This document shows, piece by piece, positions 59,831 through 64,000 of a stretch of DNA of 64,000 nt. The stretch is from the NCBI GenBank assembly GCA_905250125.1, contig CAJNOL010000578.1, forward strand, positions 57,780-121,779, read 5' to 3'. A program made the translations under genes and the position numbers. The notes under the pieces are model-generated. The model searched no databases and was not told where the DNA came from. It saw only the letters and a list, made by a program, of their open reading frames with translations. The stretch comes from Rotaria sordida (Eukaryota > Rotifera > Eurotatoria > Philodinida > Philodinidae). Positions within the stretch are counted from its first letter, which is position 1, and each line of letters opens with the position of its first letter.

Positions 59831-61569
59831 CTGCAAAAAAAATCTTCTGAATTTATTTATGATTTTTACCATTATTCAGAAGAATTTTTAAAATATTTAT
59901 TGAATAGGACGATATTATTCCATCTGTCTGTGATGCAATAATAATTCATTATGGTGAAATTCCCTGATCACTATTTTAGTATATGTTAGAATATTCTGTC
60001 TTGTCATTTTTCTTATTTTGCGAATTTTTTTATTACTTTCATTGATATGTTTCAATACATCAATGCATTCATATACATACACTGATCATTTCATTGACTA
60101 TTCGTTTTTTTTTCTTTGTCTTGTATATATATAGTTTCTGTTTATTCTTCTTTTTCTCATGTATCAAGATAAACTTGATATTCTCTATCTTTGATCTCGC
60201 TCTAACAGTATCTTGATAAGTAACACTATCAATACTATCTATATTATTATTTCAAATTATTTTTATCCTACTAAACTGAACATATATTCTCATATTTGTT
60301 TTCTGATTATAATGGCCTATCTTCACCGTATCCTTCATATTTTTCTGCATCTCCTCTATGGATATAAGATTTCCAATTTTTCCTCATAATAATGTCACAC
60401 TTGGAATGCAAGAGAATATTTTCATTCACTCTTCTTCTTATCGTTCGTCGTGCTATTACTTTATCATTCGCACGAGGATAGAAGAAAAAAAAGTTTTTCT
60501 CCATAGTTCCATCAGAAATGGTGACCATTATTTCATATGCTGAACAATAGAGAAAATAGATTTATTTTATAGTTAATTCAGAATTTAGCGATTCTTTTTC
60601 TTTCAATCTAAATAGATCGAAAAAGCAGGTTTTTTTAAATAGTTTGGCTAAAAATAAGTGTACCTGACGTAGAAAAAAATCACTTTTTTGATAATACGAA
60701 TCTTATGAAACTAGTTAGGAAATGATAATAAATTTCCTTATGATCAAATGGATTTGTCTTATAGACAATGATTGCAACAGAAAAGACATACAGACTGATG
60801 ATACAATAACGAGAAAGAAATATAAACGATTAACATTTAAATACCATGATACTGTTGATTAACTTAATCAGTTCTTGCTTTGCTGCAAAAATGTGTTAGA
60901 ATATTGTTGCACTACTCTTCAATCATAGCTATGGCTGAGGATTTGTAGCTTAAAACACAGTAGAACTTTAAAATATAGAGATTGAATATAAAGATTCAAA
61001 CAGAAAAATCTATGATATATTAAAATATAATATTTCGAAGAGTGCACAAAACAAACTATATAGATGTGACTCATTGAACAAATTGAATGAAGTAAATACT
61101 TCTTTATAGTGATGAACTCATGTTTAACTACATTATCTGATGTTAGTCGTCCGACTATACATTATAGAAAAAGATCTAAAATATAAAATATCCATTATTC
61201 CACGGGGTGATGCAAATGAATTACAAAGTAATTCAATAAATAATGACTCATAAAATAAATTAGCTTTTATTAATTTGTATGAATTGTTACGCGAGAGTTT
61301 ATCAGAGTCTACTATGAGTGGAAGCTGGAGTGGAGTACACCCACACACTTGTTAACAATGTTCGACGCTCATACATCCTGATAGATTGTTTAAATAAACC
61401 TCTTCTATAACATATAGAAATTTTCAATTATTTTGTAATCCATTTGCATCATGATTTTTGGCAGATATCCCAAACGAATTAGACAGAACGAAACATCTTG
61501 ATTTTCGTTTAGTGTAGGAATGTATCATCATTGAGTCTAATATCTTTATTTTGCAAGAAAATTGTTTGT
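59831..61569. other. no gene secured; one weak ORF
   Basis: The minus frame at 60307-60528 has an ATG start and a coding-like, charged sequence (ARRTIRRRVNENILLHSKCD, then RKNWKSYIHRGDAEKYEGYG). It might be an upstream exon of the same gene as the 59.6-59.8 kb exon, but the phases do not join simply. The rest is AT-rich with nothing recognised. Confidence 0.4.
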
Positions 61570-62530
61570 TAGGGATGTCACAGTGACAGTACGCCGATGA
61601 TTCACCGTCTATTGGTGCACCGGAAGCATCAGTCTAGACGTGCGACGCTACTATACATAGAATGTTATGAGTTGGATCGAATAAGATCATAAACAGTATA
61701 ATCTGTGACTAGTGGAAGGGTGTTTTGTCTATTGTGGAACGCTTTACTAATTTATAACTTCGCCAGAGCAACATTGTATTGATGTGTTATTCTACCGATG
61801 CAGTGAGAGATTATATTTCTTCACTCCGCTAATTAATTCTGTTCATACTGACCAATAGAGATTTATTTGAATACACTGATAAGTTCAAAAACAATGAGAA
61901 AGTTAATTGATTATATAAAATAATCGTGACAACATGTGATTAGGTGAATAGCTAGATCAATAACATCAGTAAATGATGTAGCAACGAACAGGGAAGGTGA
62001 CGAGGAAAGTACTGTTATTGGTCAGTTATCTAGTAATAAGTGTTGGAAACTTTGTGAGTTTATATTTTTCGGCCAGGAAAAGCCTATTGTAAGAAAATAA
62101 AGAATATGTATGAAGTTTGATCAATGGTGTTTGGGACCGATGAAAGTGAATCTGTATTGATGACTTGCAAAAATGTCGAATTCGAAAGATCTTCATAAAT
62201 TCATATTCTTCGATCCTGGAAATGTTCTCTCGAACATTGTACGAAACTATCATTTACATAAGATAGATCCCTATTAACAAGAGATAAGCTCAAAAATTTT
62301 AAGAAAATACTTATAGATTCTGCTTCTTTGACCGCGAGAACCTTCAATCAAACTATGCAAGATATCATTATTTATGCAAGATAAGCTGCTCCCAACCAAA
62401 CAATTACACTCACAAGTGTTTTTGTTAGCAGCTGCTTAGTATCATTACGGTGTATAGTTACACCAGTTGATCGTATCACCAGTGTATTGCCCACTAGTGT
62501 CACCGATCCACCGTCACCGTTGCATCCCTA
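61570..62530. mobile_element. hAT-like non-autonomous element
   Basis: The left end reads TAGGGATGTCACAGTGACAGT and the right end, inward, TAGGGATGCAACGGTGACGGT: 17 of 21 match. The TAGGGATG tip is typical of hAT TIRs. The 8-bp flanks, TTGTTTGT and TCGTATGC, match at 5 of 8, so a decayed duplication is possible. No transposase is inside the 961 bp. Confidence 0.65.
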
Positions 62531-64000
62531 TCGTATGCTATATGGCCAAATTCTCTACGAATTATGAGATCATTGATCGAAAATATATAAAACTCTTCAG
62601 TCTCTGTAAATTCCATGAGATAAATGATATAGAAGCTAGGGATTTTAGTCTGTTCCGTAATATGAAAGCTCACATAAAGTTGCTTATTGTATCTTGTCGT
62701 TGTGATAGATGGATAAAGTTGATGGATATAGTTGTTAATATATTTTATTCAAAAAAAATGAAACAAATAACTAATAACAACCAAAAGTAGAATAATAATA
62801 ATAATGTTTTTCAAGAAAACGTGCCAGAGCAGTGCCTTTGAGACTTAAATGTGAAACTCATATGTATTCTTTGGTCTCATTATACTAATAGAAAATACAT
62901 CAAGTGAAAAGTCTCTAGCAGACTATGGTTATTTTCCAAGAACAATCGTTCACTAGAGAAACATTCTGTCTTATTTATCTCAGCGTTTCGTATACAACTT
63001 TTTCTTTGTTTTTACTGATACTTTTGTCTTTTTGCTTTCCTTGTTGTTTGTTCGCTCGTTGTTTTTCATATTCGTATTTCATTTTTGTTAATTTAACATT
63101 ATTATTATTCTAATGATTGATTTAATTGGCAAATAAGCCTTTTGTACGTGTCAATTATATCTACAATAGATCTCAACGCACCATCAGATTTTTGGATAAA
63201 CACAGATTACTGATATTAATTATTTCTCGAACTTATAACTTGATCAATTTGGGCTTTTTATGTTGATCGTATGACGCGATGCACTATTCAGAACATTCAC
63301 AAACATATTCCAGCGATTCAAATCTTGAGAAAGACTTTTGAATCTTCTAAAATATTCTAGAGCAGACTAAATCTTTTTGTTAATGTCATTCATCAGGGTT
63401 TTTTCTATTGCTAGGGAATTCTAGAAAAAACATCTTACATCTGTTGTTCTCGATTGCAATGGAAGCGTACTCAATGATCTTTGGGTTCATTTCGCCTCCC
63501 CCTCCGCATCCGGTCACTAGGACCAAAGAGGTTAGAGAACTACAAAAACCTCTATTTAAACTTATACTCACTACTTCTTTCGAAAATATATGTGAGTTCT
63601 ACAAAAAAAAAATCAACAACAGTATTTAATAAAAACAACAACAGAGAAGATCAAAAGGAAACCATCAAAGAGGACGAATCAAACCAATAAAAAAGCACAG
63701 ACGAGTTAACGTCATAGAGTGACATCTGTTGACGTTAATGATAGAGTCTTCTTTTATTGCTGTATATGAAGTGGCATCTCGCTATCGTCTTTTAACGGGT
63801 AGTGCATTAACTACGCTTTGTTTCCTTATGTTATTAAATAAAGGATAGTGAAATAGAACAAAAGAATATGCAACGTATAATTACTCGCCTTACGTAAGCT
63901 TTTTCACGTTTCTTCATGCAAATCGTAAATGAAAAAATATATAGGAACTGGTTTTTTTTATCTAGAAATTGTTCATATCATTGACTGAACTCTACTTAGG
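62531..64000. other. terminal stretch, nothing recognised
   Basis: Several short ORFs on both strands have no family resemblance. The frame at 62467-62790 overlaps the TE end and is not credible. No repeat or RNA gene was identified. Confidence 0.5.

Noticed and set aside
60307-60528. 73-codon ORF as a complete small gene
   Set aside because: Composition is coding-like, but there is no family, no splice partner in phase and only one frame of evidence, so I left it as a note.
1-64000. tRNA or rRNA genes
   Set aside because: I looked for clover-leaf B-box words (GGTTCGAATCC-like) and rRNA-like GC blocks and found none I could support by eye; tRNAscan-SE would be decisive.

Overview
The window is about 70% A+T nuclear eukaryotic DNA. 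Its genes are split by very small introns, mostly 46-73 nt. It holds recognisable animal genes (a multidomain GH18 chitinase with a peritrophin-type chitin-binding module, a tubby-like protein, a diacylglycerol kinase epsilon) among many DNA transposons, LINE pieces and fold-back repeats. A compact-intron invertebrate fits; a bdelloid rotifer such as a Rotaria-like species is my best guess. That is inference, because no marker gene in the window settles it.

Layout. 1-5.2 kb: decayed transposons (mariner-like, pogo/Tigger-like) and AT-rich DNA. 5.2-19.5 kb, minus strand: one very large gene that I join from 31 exons into an unbroken frame of about 1,951 codons. It encodes a signal peptide, about 310 residues of unknown sequence, four GH18 domains in tandem and a C-terminal CBM14-like module. 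Domain 1 has a complete catalytic motif, domain 2 has one Asp changed, domain 3 has lost the catalytic Glu, and domain 4 has lost the whole motif. At least three of its introns are swollen by inserted elements (a LINE, a Tc1/mariner-type element and a 1-kb TIR element), yet the splice phases still fit. 19.5-24.1 kb: AT-rich DNA with no gene seen. 24.1-24.7 kb, plus strand: a single-exon leucine-rich-repeat protein. 25-30 kb: an inverted-repeat cluster, a LINE 5' fragment and a hAT element with TIRs and a decayed 8-bp target duplication. 30.5-33.0 kb, plus strand: a tubby-like gene. 33.4-38.3 kb: a 5-kb DNA transposon with long, nearly identical terminal inverted repeats, a decayed transposase and a nested GC/GT-rich insertion. 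38.3-51.7 kb: no gene seen; fold-back elements, minisatellites and MITEs dominate. 51.8-54.9 kb, plus strand: a three-exon gene for a 1,012-residue protein with a bacterial-type polyprenyl synthase at its C terminus and a second, divergent class-I isoprenoid-synthase-like module at its N terminus. 56.3-58.3 kb, minus strand: DGK-epsilon-like kinase whose 5' end I cannot resolve. 58.3-64 kb: one plausible exon, a hAT-like non-autonomous element and otherwise unassigned DNA.

The protein genes do not form a pathway. The most interesting content is the chitinase with graded loss of catalysis, the double isoprenoid synthase, and the dense set of large inverted-repeat elements between 40.9 and 49.3 kb.
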